Shown: positions 22,660 to 35,400, numbered from the stretch's first letter. The stretch is DNA of 64,000 bases from Perilla frutescens (GCA_026008535.1 BRKX01000011.1:19042001-19106000), one strand, 5' to 3'. Notes: generated by a model not told the origin, from the letters alone. Numbers and translations are program-made.

Positions 22660-22968
22660 TTAAGAATTAAGGTTGGAAACTTCAAGAATTTGCATCTGCT
22701 CTTAAGAATTTGGGGGATATTTGGGGAGTTAGGGAATTGGGAATTAGGGCTTTTTCATTTTTAAGGTGTTGTAAATACAGTAATAGTGCACTGTTGCTTC
22801 GTAAATAAATGTTGTTTCAACTCAGTAACGTTCGATCTTAACTCAGTAGATGGAAGGGCATGGTTGTTCTAAGTTTAAAACTTTAAGGGGCTGAATGGGT
22901 CGAGTCATACTTTAGGTGTCTAACCGGGAATTCGCAAATACTTCAGGTGTGTTTTTGTACCTTTGCCC
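22660..22968 (-). repeat. MULE-3 right TIR
   Basis: Inverted partner of 19663-19975. The outer end reads GGGCAAAGGTACAAAAACAC on the minus strand. Confidence 0.9.
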
Positions 22969-23165
22969 TATCCAATAATACGTTATTAAAATATAATAGT
23001 ATCTTTGAAAGAAGAATAATTTGTTATTTAGAACTAAATAAGCCAATTCGTGTATTTTATTTATTAATTAGATATTGTCATAATAAAATCAATTCAAAAA
23101 TGTAAGTTTCATACCTATCTTATTACTTGTGATACCAGCCAAACGAATGACAATACACTACAAGA

Positions 23166-23392
23166 AAATAGCAAAATAGAGACGGAAATTTCCGTCGCCA
23201 GATGGCCAATTTCCGTCGCTAATTTAACGGATGACGGAATGGCAATGGAAATTGTCCGTCTCGTAAATTTAGTCGCTAAAAAAATAAGGCGACGAAATGT
23301 GTCCGTAGCCTTAAAGTGTTGTCATAAATGGTGGTCTGACGAAGGCGACGGACAAAAAATCGAACGACGGATATTTCCGTCGCCATTTGTTT
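23166..23392. repeat. CACTA-1 left subterminal repeats
   Basis: At least seven copies of GACGGAAATTTCCGTCGC-like or GGCGACGG motifs in mixed orientation. The mirror set lies at 26330-26640. Confidence 0.8.
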
Positions 23393-23625
23393 TTAATTGT
23401 TTTTTTTTTAATTTTAATTCTTTTTTTCTTAATTACATTTTTTTTAATTCGATTTATTTTTAATTACTTTTTATTTTTAACTATTTATTTGTACCCAAAT
23501 ATAATAAAAAATCATAAAACTAATATATATATATATATAATTGTACATAATATAATCCAAATAAATAAATAACAAAATTGTATCAAAAATACAAATATAA
23601 TACAACTACTAGCTCTCCTCACCAT

Positions 23626-25058
23626 CTAGCCGTCCGGAACCGCTACTAGGCCTTCCGGATCCGTCACCAGCACCACCCGACTGCTGACTGAGAAGACGCT
23701 TGAGCAGGGACTCCTTTCTCGTCTGCTTCTCCAGCACCGCATGCACAGACTCACGCTGACATTCATCTGTGCCTGCATCTTACCTAGCCTCGCATCGAGC
23801 TCAGCCTGGGTGTACAGCGACTCGGAGCCCAAGCTCGATGACGAGAAGGATCCTCCAGGTACTGTAGAAGGGCGACGAATGGCAGGGACCATGTTCTTCC
23901 CCAGCCCGATAGCGCGCCCGTTCCTGTTGGGCGTCACCACCTGGTGGAAAATCTCGCCCATGTCTGGCTCTCGGCCCTCCGCTCTCCACTCCGCGACCAA
24001 GGCATCACATTTATCCTGTATTTATCAGGACAAATGTAATTCGTTTATATACGTGTATATATATATATATATTAAAATATTTGTAAACATTTACCTTGTT
24101 CTCCCTCACCTTGGCTGTGGTCCAAAGCCCGTTCGGGCAGTGAAGGCGGAGGTAGGTCTGGTAGCGCGCCTCCCAGTCAAATAGATGCTACTCTCTAGCC
24201 TAATTAAACGAGATAAAACGAAATCTATTAGAAATTAAAGTGTTAATTTAATATACTATAAACTTGAATAATTAATATAAATCGTACCAGATCGCGCATA
24301 TGATCCACGACATATCTGGCGCCTCCGTGGTGAGTCTGGCCGGATGATCCTAGTCCATCGGACTTGGTGTTGTGGTTCCTCTTGGCCAGGCGAGCCTTCT
24401 CCTGAGTCTCCTCGGCCTGTCAGTATGCTATCCAGACAGGCCAGTCCTCTTGGAGCATAAAATCGGGCCTCTTGCTGGCCGCCAGGTAGTCATCCTTCTT
24501 CATGTAGTACACCATGTCCCTGTACGATCCTGACACTTCTTCCAGAAGAGCGAAAAGATCTCCTCATCAGGGAATAACCACCTAAAGTCCTTCTATATTA
24601 ACACATCAATAATCAACGGGGTTAGTAATAATATTAGACAACACAAAATATCATATATATCAATTTTTTACATTTAACTCCCCCCAATACATCATCCTCC
24701 TTTCCACGGGCATTTTCTTCCAATTGAAGCCCGTAGGATGCATAAACCTCTTGAATATAGTTGTAATTGCACTCGAACAGGCGTTCGAGGGCCTCATGAC
24801 TCTGAAAATGCAAATTAGATTCAATTATAATATACATAAAGTAAATTAATAAAATATATTGATATTTAGATCAAAATACCTCTCCCTGCCCACAGTCTCG
24901 AGCTCGATCTCCCGTCTCGAGTCAACTGTGCGGGACTCCTCTCCCTGAGCATTGGTCTGAGTCTCCTGATAGACACTATCATCAATGGGTCCGTCAACGG
25001 ATCCCATTGATGATAGAGCTCGTGACCTAGCCCCGTGAGATCCACCCCCTCTAGTCAT
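23626..25058 (-). pseudogene. TNPA-like (Ptta/En/Spm) transposon gene, broken
   Basis: A minus-strand gene starting about 25058 (MTRGGGSHGARSRALSSMG). Recognisable parts of the plant Ptta/En/Spm family are YRDMVYYMKKDDYLAASK, then RPDFMLQEDWPVW, then KARLAKRNHNTKSDG with GQTHHGGARYV, and at the C-terminal exon (24000-23626) MGEIFHQVVTPNRNG with RAIGLG. The WIAYWQAEE-type motif has TGA in place of TGG near 24427, and a frameshift separates the upstream LFPDEEIFSLFW segment (about 24570). Exons are separated by short AT-rich introns. TNPA proteins bind subterminal repeats in CACTA transposition. This copy is dead. Confidence 0.75.
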
Positions 25059-25197
25059 CTGATCTTAATTAAACAAAAAAGATAAAATTCAAAAAAGATA
25101 AAAATTCGGCAGCATAACGACGTGAAACCTATATTTTGATCAAGTCATCGACGTAATTAGGTTCTGAAGTTAACTAGCTAGCAGATACCAAATACCA

Positions 25198-25316
25198 GAG
25201 GGATCCAGGGGCCCTCTTTCCAATATAAATATGTAAAATTAAAATTGAGGGATCCAGGGGCCCTCGTCCCATTTTCTAACTACGTACAATTAATATTGAG
25301 GGATCTATGGACCCTC
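25198..25316. repeat. Triplicated palindromic motif GAGGGATCC-GGGGCCCTC
   Basis: Three copies, at 25198-25216, 25247-25265 and 25298-25316, spaced 49 and 51 bases, inside CACTA-1 and just upstream of the TNPA-like start. The third has diverged (GATCTATGGACCCTC). The GAGGG/CCCTC arms can pair. Confidence 0.8.
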
Positions 25317-25954
25317 ATCTCATTTAACTAACATACTTTCATAAATTCATAATTAATATAAATCCATATGTAGGTTTATGCTAAATTCCTACTTCAATGA
25401 TGATATATTTTACTTGATTTTAAAATAATTTAAACACAATTTGAATAAATTATCAAGAATATTAAGAGTAGTATTGATAAGTAAAAAAATTCAACAATAT
25501 GTATGTTGAGAATTATTTTGATAGTGGATGTACTCATGATTAACTTGTAAATTATACCACCCAAAGTTGTTGTCTGCTCTTTCATTAGTTTATTTTATTT
25601 AAGATAATTGCTCTTTCAGTTGTTGAGAAGGTAAATAATATATACAATAAGTCAATAACTCTTTCTGCTGCAATTAGTTTTGTCTATAACCTAAAAAATC
25701 CAAATTAATTGTTATGGTTAAACAAGTGATCAAATGCTAATTAATTAACTAATTTTCATGACTAAACGAAACCTAACCTCTTCCCTTAATTTACATTATA
25801 TTTCCTTCCATTATATTGTACGTATACAATAAAAATGACAAAAATAGCATATATTTTATAATCATATATTTTTCTGGAACACATAATTATAACACATAAT
25901 ATATAATTAAGCAAAAAAAACCAAATTAAGCAAAAAAAAAAAGTACTTTGTAAG

Positions 25955-26290
25955 GATGGCGGCGGGACAATGGCAGCAGGTGGAGGAGAGGGCGGCGGGG
26001 ACGGCAAGGCGGCGGGCAGGGCGACAGTGACACACAGTCGGGCTCCTCGGCAGGCGGGTGGGCTCTCCGGCAGCGCACGACAGAGAGAGATGAGGTGAGG
26101 GAGAGAGAGAGGGCGGCGGGTGGCAGGCGGCGGGGGTCTCGATTTAGGGTTCGATCTTAGACAGAGGGAGAGGGGGAGAGAGAGGAGATGAGGGAGAGAG
26201 AGAGAGGGAGAGGGCGGCGGGGGAGGCTCGGCATGGTCACTGCGGGTGGCGGGGGGTTCGCGACGGGGGGTCTCGATTTAGGGTTACAAA
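25955..26290. repeat. GC-rich GGCGGC/GAGA low-complexity block
   Basis: G- and purine-rich sequence with GGCGGCGGG and (GA)n runs. A GGTCTCGATTTAGGGTT unit is repeated at 26134 and 26268. On the minus strand it lies 5' of the TNPA-like gene. The open frames in it are compositional and are not called as genes. Confidence 0.7.
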
Positions 26291-26760
26291 TTGGTGAGAA
26301 ACGGGGAAGAAGATTGATTTCCCGCTTATTACAATACAGGGCGATGGACGCATTTCGTCGCCCAGTTTAAATTAAAATATAATATAACGCGGATTAAAAA
26401 AAAATAAAAAAAATAAGGCGACGGAATGTGTTTGTCGCCCTATTTTTCAGAAATAAAAAAAATCAAAAATAAAATAAGGCGATAGAATAGCGTCGCCTTA
26501 TTTTCTGAATTTTAAAAATTAAAAAGAAAATAAAAAAAATGATGCGACGGAATTGGTCTGCCGCCTGATGTGGCGACAGACAGTCCGTCGACCGTTCTGA
26601 CGGACGTATTCCATCGCCAATTCTGTCGCGATATCTATGCTTTCTTGTAGTGATAGTCATTCCATTCTCATCACCATTCCATTACTAAGTTCATTCCATT
26701 CTCACTTGATTCCATTCCGACATACCAGTTATCTCCTTAGCTACAATACTGCTGCATGTT

Positions 26761-26762
<2 letters not shown>

Positions 26763-26796
<34 letters not shown>
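26763..26796. repeat. (TA)n microsatellite
   Basis: About 17 TA units in spacer. A shorter run lies at 26940-26962. Confidence 0.95.
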
Positions 26797-26800
<4 letters not shown>

Positions 26801-28360
26801 GTCCATGTTGAGAACACAAAAATTGATAGACATAGTGCAACTAGTTATAATGTTTGTTTGTTCTTAATTGTCAAGAGATAGAAACGGTATCCCTTAAACT
26901 TAATTAAATTTAAATTTCAATACAATTACCATCACCATACATATATATATATATATATATATTTAAAAATAGGATAGTCGTCAGAATTAGAAAATTTTAT
27001 CGAGCTCCATTCGAGACTCGAGCTCGTCTCTTTTAGAAAACTGATGAATTTTGAACGAGTTTTTTCCGAGCTGAACTCCGAATAGCTCGCAAGCGACTTT
27101 GTTCATTTATAGCTCTAAAAATACTCAATTAAAAAAGTTAGCGTCAAAAGTGAAGAAATGAGGGTCTGAATTTTATATGATCCAATACTATCTATGTCCT
27201 GTTTAATTTGATGGATATGATAAATAAGATTGATTGGATATAGTAGGATTGGGTTGGTCAGATATAAATAATATTATGTTTGAATTGTTTGATTGCAATT
27301 TTAATGATTCATGATATATTGTTTATATTCTATTGGGATTAAATGATTAATATTAAAATGTATTATAATACCAATATTTCCTTCCACATGAGAATTTGTT
27401 TTAAACCCTCCACATGAGATTTTTTTTTTATTAATTTAACTAGAATATCTTCTGTGTGATGCAGGATGAGAGATGTGTATAATATAATTTTATTTGTTGG
27501 AAATTATAATTATGAAAAAATTACAAAATTATCATAACAAAATAAAATTAATTAACAACTATGGTGAATTATGTAAATTTTTATATTTTTTTATTATGGT
27601 CATTGATATTAAGTCCAATAAAAAAAAATTATTTAAATCTAATTTTGAAATTCAAATTAGGAAGAAAATGTATTAATTGCTACACAAGGCAACATTTTTT
27701 TTTTGTTTCCATAGCATACGTGTGAAACTTTTGCTAAAGTAATTCATAACTAATAATAAAATATTATTTCGTGGATTGGCATTAATAATAAAAAATTAGT
27801 TTTCAAATTAAACTATTTTTAGCAATAGTTTTATTATTAAATAGATAGATAAAGATATTGGAATGAGGATAATTGAACAATTTTGAGTTTGATCAAGATT
27901 GATGAAAATAAACACTCCAATATTGGAGTCATAACTTATTAATCAAATAGATGATAGGAGCCTAGCTAGGCATGCCAATTGCCAAACCGTGAAGGGCATT
28001 ATGGTAATATCAACTCTTTTTTTGTGTGATTTAATTTAATTTTACAATTATTAATTAGGGATTATTATATTTGACTCAATTAGAGTTTATAATTATTTTT
28101 CACTATTTAATTTCCATTTTTCTATTTAATAATTGATTATTCCATAATTAGGGTACAACTTGTAACTGAATGTCTGAATGTCTCGAGTTCACACCCCACC
28201 AACATTGCATCTGAACCCATCACACCTAGTTCTCCAATTATAATTTATCTCTTTTATGTGATTTATAAGTTATTGCACATGAATGAGATTCACCGGTACA
28301 CCTAGGTTTTCAATCATTACAAAAAAAAAAAAACAATAATAATAATAATAAAGAAAGCAA
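26797..28360. other. AT-rich spacer upstream of the cyclin gene
   Basis: No gene found. At 27000-27110 a GAGCTCG/CGAGCTC-rich patch looks like the worn end of a DNA transposon. The rest is AT-rich, with the cyclin promoter at the right edge. Confidence 0.45.
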
Positions 28361-28363
28361 CCT

Positions 28364-28372
28364 TTATATATA
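28364..28372 (+). promoter_or_regulatory. Probable TATA box of the cyclin gene
   Basis: TTATATATA 54-62 bases before the ATG at 28426, followed by a GA-rich leader. Good spacing for a plant core promoter. Confidence 0.5.
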
Positions 28373-28425
28373 GAGAGAGACATCGTATAAACAAAGATAG
28401 AGGTGAGAAGAAAATATTGGAAGAG

Positions 28426-29441
28426 ATGGAGAGTGGAGAGATGATGCCTCAACTCATCAAGTTCCTTTCCTCTCTCCTCCAATGTGTGGCTGAGTCGAAC
28501 GATCTGAGGCGAGGATCGGAGTCCCAGAAAATCTCAGCCTTCAATGGAGTGAGCAGGCCAAGCATCTCCATCCAGAGCTACCTGCAGAGGATTTTCAAGT
28601 ACGCAAACTGCAGCCCCTCCTGCTACATTGTTGCATACGTTTATCTCGATCGCTTCACGCAGCGCCACCCCTCGTTGCCCGTAGATTCCTTCAACGTTCA
28701 CAGGCTTCTCATCACCAGCATCATGCTTTCTGCTAAATTCATGGATGACATGTTAGTATATAACATTCATTCCTTCATTTTCTTGCCTATCTATATATCT
28801 TGGTTTTTCTCTGGATTAGGTTCGGTTCAGTTTTTTAAGTTGTATATATGTACGCTAATGACATCAAAATATTCTTGAAACATTTTATTTTTTTAACAAA
28901 AGTTTGTTCAAATTTTGAGTTTGGATTGGTCTGAAGCATGTTTGATAGCGAGAAACAAAATTTTGAGTGCTGATATATATATATATATATATATATAATA
29001 TTCCTTGTAAAATTGTTTCTCTGTATTTTGTACAAACGAAATTAGGTTTCCTGCAGCAAGAAATCCCAGCTTAATTTCTATCCATTTCTTCAAATTTTTC
29101 TAAGTTCCAACACACAGTCAATTAGTAATGCATTATTAATTAAATAAATTAAAATATGGTGCAGGTACTACAATAATGCATACTACGCCAAAGTTGGAGG
29201 AATTAGCACGAGAGAGATTAACTTTCTTGAAGTGGATTTTCTATTTGGATTGGGATTCCATTTGAATGTGACACCCTCCACTTTTCAATCATACTGCTCC
29301 TATCTCCAAAAGGAAATGATGCTGCAACATCCTCAAATAGTTAATAATTTCTCATTTAATACTTCCTCTAAACTCTATTTACATTTTACTGATCAAGAAG
29401 ATTCATCACAACAACAACAACAGCACCAACTTACTGTCTAA
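28426..29441 (+). CDS. CYCU4-1: U-type (P-type) cyclin, CYCU4-like
   Basis: Exons 28426-28751 and 29165-29441 (GACAT/GTTAGT donor, GTGCAG acceptor, phase 2), 200 residues, the usual size of plant U/P cyclins. The cyclin box has SIQSYLQRIFKYANCSPSCY, then YIVAYVYLDRF, LITSIMLSAKFMDD, and after the intron YYNNAYYAKVGGIS and NFLEVDFLFGLGFHLNV, all family hallmarks. The C-terminus ends in a short Gln run. These PHO80-like cyclins bind CDKA-type kinases and are linked to phosphate signalling, brassinosteroid output and meristem growth. The intron position before YYNNAYY is the family's usual one. The ATG at 28426 is the first in frame. The gene is intact, and its 3'UTR probably runs to about 29600. 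Confidence 0.93.
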
Positions 29442-29609
29442 GTTCTAGCTAGTTTAGAATTAGGTTGCTCTTTTTTTTTAGTTTCTTTTTTAATTTGCCC
29501 TTTTGGTTTTGGGAAATTAAGTTCTTGTCTGAATTTTTTTTAATGTAATATGTAATTTTTGTACATTGGGATGGGCATGTACAGTTGGATGTTTCTTTTT
29601 TTTTTTTTG

Positions 29610-31923
29610 AGCAAACAGTTGGATGTTTCTTGTATACAGATTGTCTGCAAATTTTAGTAGTCTTTATTGGTGAGTTGATTTCTTGCTAGCTGTTGATTGT
29701 TTGCATCTTAGTATATATATAGATTATTCTGTCTTAATTTATGTGTAAAAGCTACTCTAAGAAAAAGATTTGTGTGTGTAAAAGCAAGTTGTATTATAAG
29801 TGCATGATTTATGAAAAGAATCTGTAAAAGTTTAGTGAGCAAGCAAAAGAGTTGATTTGTGAGGCCCAATTTGGAAAGTGACATGAATGGTGATTGGTGA
29901 CTGATAATCAACAATTTGAATTTTTCATATAAACTTATGTTTTACCTTGAGTTATTTTTTATTAATGTATGTTAGTTGTGTGTACAATACTAATGCATAG
30001 CATCAATATATAAGATCTGTAATTATCTCACAATTTTTTATTTTTCATGGAGTTCGAGGGGGGAAGAGCTCTTTACACTGAGTAGGACTACCGCTTGAGT
30101 GTTCTAGAAGGAGATATAATTTATCGTACATATCTTTATATGAACATATAAAATTGAAAGATATATCTAAATTGATGTAACTATTCTACCATAAGATTCC
30201 AAACCAAATAATCAAAAGTGATATTGTTAGAAGTTGTGTGGTTATATTTAGTATTGAAGACAAGTTATGCAGTTTGACAGTTGTATTTGATTTGGGGAAG
30301 GGGACATCATACATGTGCAATCATGTAAAAAAAGAATATGATATGCACCACAAAAACGAAGTTTCGAAGAAAGAAGGAGAAATGCACAATTTTGATATTT
30401 GTTAATGCTACACAATGATGCTTTACAAGTGCACATTTTGATACTCCTTGTGTTTTCTCACTGAGCCGAATGTAGTTCGACTTCTTCACATGTAACTAGG
30501 AACCCATCTAATTCTTCTATTATTTTGATGACAATCATAATTTAATTAAATTTTAGTCAAAGGTGGTAGCAAACTTGTTATTTTTCACAAGTTTAAGTAA
30601 AAAGAGTTCTTATGATCATAATTCAATAATTCATATATTTTGTTATTACGTTTGTAAAACATTATCACCTCACTCTTGTTTGTAAATCATTCGAGGTCAG
30701 AATTTAGAACTCATCTGACAAGAAGTACTGGAATTGTTCCACTCGTACAAGATCAATAAGATTTTTTTTATGCGTGAAATCGGACTAGCTGTTTGCTGGT
30801 TCAGATATCAATTTTGGTTCATGAGAATTTTTTGATTTTATTTTTATGTATTTTTTTTCGTTCAGACTTGAATTTTGATTCTTGATGATTCCTTATGTTT
30901 TCTCGCTGAGTGGAATGTAGTTCGAGTTGTTCGCATGTAACTGTGTGAGAGAGAGAGAAGGCCAGTTCGTGAACAAATGTTTTATGTGTAAATTTGATGA
31001 ATTATATTCATTAATTTATTAAGATCAATGGTCAATTATATATAATATGAGTTTAGAGAGAATTATGAAAAATATTATTGTTTTCAATGCACTTAAGCGC
31101 AAATATGAATCAAATCATCATTTTTATTTCTTAAGAGCATATTGAATGTGAAAAAATTAAGAAATAATAAATTAAACATTCTTAAACTAAAAATAGTATA
31201 ACATATATTATATCATCATTCCTTCCAATTTAATTTCAAAATCGTACACTATCGTAGATGTGAAAAAATATTATAAAATAACAACTTAAGCATTCTGAAA
31301 CGTAAAAATAGAATAAAATTTTCATGAAAAAAATATGAGATTACTACATAAAATAATTATAAAAAATAATGAAAAAAAATAATAATCACAACTATCCATG
31401 TAACAACTCTAATGAATATGATTTATGCACAAATTACACACTTGACTAATGTGAATAATTCCACACACACACATATATGGGACCCTTAGGTCTTAGCATG
31501 TAAACATAGGCCTTGTGTGTAAATTGTGAATGAATCATATCCATTAATTTGTTCAGATCAATTGTCATTATTAGTTTGGAGAGAATTAAAGAAAATGTAT
31601 TATTTTCATTGTAGATGCACTTAAGGTAAATATATCAAATCACAGTTTTTATTTTCTAAGAGCATCTTAAATATGAAAAAAATTATTAAAAAATAATAAA
31701 TTAAACATTTTGAAATGTGAAAATAACATAACAATATATTATGACATCATTATCTTCAAATTAAATTATAAACATATTATATGTGAAAAAAAATATTACG
31801 AAATAATAATTTAAATATTTTGAAGCTTAAAGTAACATAAATTTATCATTATAATGGAGAATGTTTTAAGTAGTCGGCAGCAGGCGATTTCGAATGTGTG
31901 CATCATATTTTGTTGACAACACA
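29610..31923. other. AT-rich intergenic region
   Basis: No gene recognised. It contains two pairs of old direct repeats. One is TTTTCTC(A/G)CTGAG...GAATGTAGTTCGA at 30458-30490 and 30896-30940. The other is a longer pair given separately. Confidence 0.5.
30985..31850 (+). repeat. Diverged direct repeat pair, unit about 330 bases
   Basis: 30985-31320 and 31520-31850 share the order CATTAATTT(A/G)TT, AAGATCAATGGTC or CAGATCAATTGTC, GGAGAGAATTA, TTTTTATTT, AAGAGCAT, AATAATAAATTAAACATT and TGTGAAAAAAATATTA. This is a duplicated AT-rich unit of unknown nature. Confidence 0.6.
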
Positions 31924-31932
31924 TTTAATTTT

Positions 31933-32025
31933 GGGAGGAATGTTAAAATCGACAAAAGCATATAATGAAAAGGAAAAAGCAACAAGATTTAAAATACATG
32001 AGTTATTTCGACAATTTGTATTTAC
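31933..32025 (+). repeat. MULE-2 left TIR
   Basis: Starts GGGAGGAATGTTAAAATCGA and pairs imperfectly with the reverse complement of 42645-42733. Similar to the left TIR of MULE-1. Confidence 0.75.
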
Positions 32026-32344
32026 TTTTCACAAAATCCATGCAAAGGTCCCACAAAATCAGTTTTTTACTTTAAAAACTGACACACAACTGCCGGAATA
32101 AATTCACCAAGTTTGAACCCTTAAATTATCCCACCAACCGTGTCTCTCTCCTCCTCACTGTATCTTCTTCACAAAAACCCTAGAAGTTCTCGAATTTTTT
32201 AAACAAAAGCCCCTCGATTAATTTTGCCAAAAAAAGCCACCAATATCAGTTAATCTAAAAAAAAACGGCCACATCTTCCTCGATTGAACTTGAGTCGGCG
32301 ATTGAATTTTAAAAAAAAAACCTTCTCATTGGGCATTCATCTCC

Positions 32345-32347
<3 letters not shown>

Positions 32348-32388
<41 letters not shown>
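32348..32388 (+). repeat. (TC)n microsatellite in protease-gene leader
   Basis: About 20 TC units ending 37 bases before the ATG at 32425. The corresponding tract is also present in MULE-1. Confidence 0.95.
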
Positions 32389-32424
32389 ACGGACCGATTG
32401 CTCATAGTGAATCATCGGTCGACA

Positions 32425-35400
32425 ATGGAGCAACGAAGGGAATCATCGCCAGCGACGTCTTCAGCAGCACATGTATGTCTCCGTTTTGTATTTAAAATTT
32501 GTTTTTAGTTGGTTGATTAATGTTGGATTTTGAAAATAACTGTGGATTTTGAAATAGATCTCGTGGATTTTTAACTTAAATCTTGATGTTTTTTCCCATT
32601 TCTTATTTAATCACCGTATTTTGCAATTGGTTTTTGTTTATGATTGCAATGGTTGTGGTTGTGTTATGGCTTTAGAACTAGGCCTGTTATGTTAATAATG
32701 GATTTGTATGTTAATCCTGACTTGTTATGCTAATCGAGGCTTGTATTTGATAATCGAGGCTTGTATTTTGTTAATTTACTACTAATCGAGAAAGTTTAAA
32801 AAACCTAATTCAATACTAATCGAGTCCTAAATAAAACTAATCGAGTCCTCGATTAATTTAATACTAATCGAGGCCTTCCTCGATTAATTATAAAAAACAC
32901 AAATTAATCGAGGCCTTCCTCGATTAATTTAAAACAAATCGAGGCCTTCCTCCATTAAATTAAAAAAATTAATCGATTAATTTATGACTAATCGAGATCG
33001 ATTAATATTTAATTTAAATCGATAAATTTCATACAAATCGAGGCCTTCTCGAATAATTTTAAAAAACACAAGCTAATTGAGGTCTTCCTCGATTAATTTA
33101 ATACAAATCGATTAATGTATAATGTAAATCGATTAAGTCTAAAAAAAATTAATTGATTAATTTTTAAAAAAAAACTAATCGATTAATGTTAAAAAAAACT
33201 AATCGATTAATGTTAAAAAAACTAATCGATTAGTTTAAAAAACAAAAACCTAATAGCCTAAATAAAACTAATCGATTAATTGCCTCTATTAATTTAAGAC
33301 TAATCGATTAGTTTCTTTTTACTCGATTAATTATTAAAAAAATTAATCGATTAATTTAAAAAAAAACTAATCGATTAATATTTAAAAAAAAAGTAATGGC
33401 TAGTTTAAGAAAACCTAATTTAATACAAATCGATTAATATATAATGTAAATTGATTAAGTCTAAAAAAATTAATTGATTAATTTTTAAAAAAAAACTAAT
33501 CGATTAATGTTAAAAAAAACTAATCGATTAATGTTAAAAAAACTAATCGATTAGTTTAAAAAACAAAAACCTAATAGCCTAAATAAAACTAATCGATTAA
33601 TTGCCTCTATTAATTTAAGACTAATCGATTAGTTTCTTTTTACTCGATTAATTATTAAAAAAATTAATCGATTAATTTAAAAAAAAACTAATCGATTAAT
33701 ATTTAAAAAAAAAGTAATGGCTAGTTTAAGAAAACCTAATTTAATACAAATCGATTAATATATAATGTAAATTGATTAAGTCTAAAAAAATTAATTGATT
33801 AATTTTTAAAAAAAAACTAATCGATTAATGTTAAAAAAAACTAATCGATTAGTTTAAAAAACATAATAGCCTAAATAAAACTAATCGATTAATTACCTCT
33901 ATTAATTTAAGACTAATCGATTAATATTTCATGTAAATCGATTAATTTAATACAAATCGAGGCCTTCCTCGATTAATTATAAAAAACACAAATTAATCGA
34001 GACCTTCCTCGATTAATTATAAAAAACAGAAATTAATTGATTAATGTTAAAAAAAACTAATCGATTAATGTTAAAAAAACTAATCGATTAGTTTAAAAAA
34101 CAAAAACCTAATAGCCTAAATAAAACTAATCGATTAATTGCCTCTATTAATTTAAGACTAATCGATTAGTTTCTTTTTACTCGATTAATTATTAAAAAAA
34201 TTAATCGATTAATTTAAAAAAAAACTAATTGATTAATATTTAAAAAAAAAGTAATGGCTAGTTTAAGAAAACCTAATTTAATACAAATCGATTAATATAT
34301 AATGTAAATTGATTAAGTCTAAAAAAATTAATTGATTAATTTTTTAAAAAAAATTAATCGATTAATGTTAAAAAAAACTAATCGATTAGTTTAAAAAACA
34401 TAATAGCCTAAATAAAACTAATCGATTAATTGCCTCTATTAATTTAAGACTAATCGATTAATATTTCATGTAAATCGATTAATTATAAAAAAAAATTAAT
34501 CGATTAATGTTAAATTTAAATTTTAAGAAATTCCAATTTATATGAAATATTAAAAGAATTTACTTTAATTTTGAAAATGTTATTAGATTGATTGGGTTAG
34601 ACTACCGTTACGGAGCCGGACGCCCTCGGTCGTCGTGTACGCCATCCCCGGTGTCATTGACACGATTAGAGACACACTGCTCGCGATTGGTGGTGACGCC
34701 ATGCGATTGTTTAGATCGGGGTGTTTCGGATATTTTCTAGACTACAGAGGTGGTGACGTCCAGAAGAGGGTCATGCACGCGCTGATGACGTTCGAGGTGC
34801 ACGCGCCGGATCGTGCACGTGTGGGGCTGGAGGCATGGTTTCACATTCATCGTTCCCTGCTGCGGTTCGGTGCGAGTGAGTACGCCTTGGTGTCAGGTTT
34901 ACGCTTCGGCAGCTCGACATTCGATCCTCATGGCGCTCATATTGTTCCGAGGAGATCGGTCTACCACCGTCTATTCGAAGGGAAGCGTACGACAGTCAAG
35001 CAGATGGAGGACAGGTTCAAGGCGGTTGGGATGGCCAGAGACGCTGCGGATTATGTGAAGGTTGCGAACATATTGTTCGTATACCGGATGATTCTGTGCC
35101 TAGATCCGCACCGGGCCGTGGATCCATGGGTGTGGGCGCTAGCGGAGGATGTGGAGGGATGGAACTCGTTTCCATGGGGTGCATATTCTTACCAGTCGTT
35201 GATGCACTACATTGGCATCCTCCCCAGGACTCGCGGGGCTATGGGCGGGAAAGGATCGGGACAGTATCATTTTTATGGGCCGATCTGGGCACTCCAGGTA
35301 CTTAGTTTAAATTTAATTCTTCTAAATTAGTTTAAATCAAGTGAATACGTAACTAATCCATTAATTCACTTTACAGGTATGGGCTTGTGAGGTGATACCG

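Larger units (their letters stand above)
19663..22968. mobile_element. MULE-3: Mutator-like element with GRF zinc-finger gene
   Basis: Perfect 9-bp target duplication TATCCAATA at 19654-19662 and 22969-22977. The termini are terminal inverted repeats of about 300 bases, beginning (A/G)GGCAAAGGTACAAAAAC and containing GCAACAGTGCACT. The inside holds a damaged MURA N-terminus on the + strand and, facing it, a GRF-type zinc-finger gene with a single stop. The catalytic part of the transposase is missing, so it is an internal-deletion derivative needing a helper. Its TIRs are unrelated to those of MULE-1 and MULE-2. Confidence 0.9.
23156..26652. mobile_element. CACTA-1 (En/Spm-like) element
   Basis: The element starts CACTACAAGAAAATAG at 23156 and ends CTTTCTTGTAGTG at 26652. 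It is flanked by the 3-bp duplication ATA (23153-23155 and 26653-26655). The first and last about 250-300 bases carry many GGCGACGGAA / TTCCGTCGCC motifs in both directions, the usual CACTA subterminal repeats bound by TNPA. The only gene remnant is a TNPA-like (Ptta/En/Spm) gene on the minus strand. There is no TNPD, so it is non-autonomous. Confidence 0.92.

Noticed and set aside
25786..26370. Open frames through the GGCGGC/GAGA block
   Set aside because: Low-complexity peptides (Pro, Gly and Arg/Glu runs) driven by composition.
33100..34500. Regular repeats with spacers that could look like a CRISPR array
   Set aside because: The units are tandem 321-base repeats of palindromic AT-rich motifs inside a plant transposon intron; there are no unique spacers and no cas genes.
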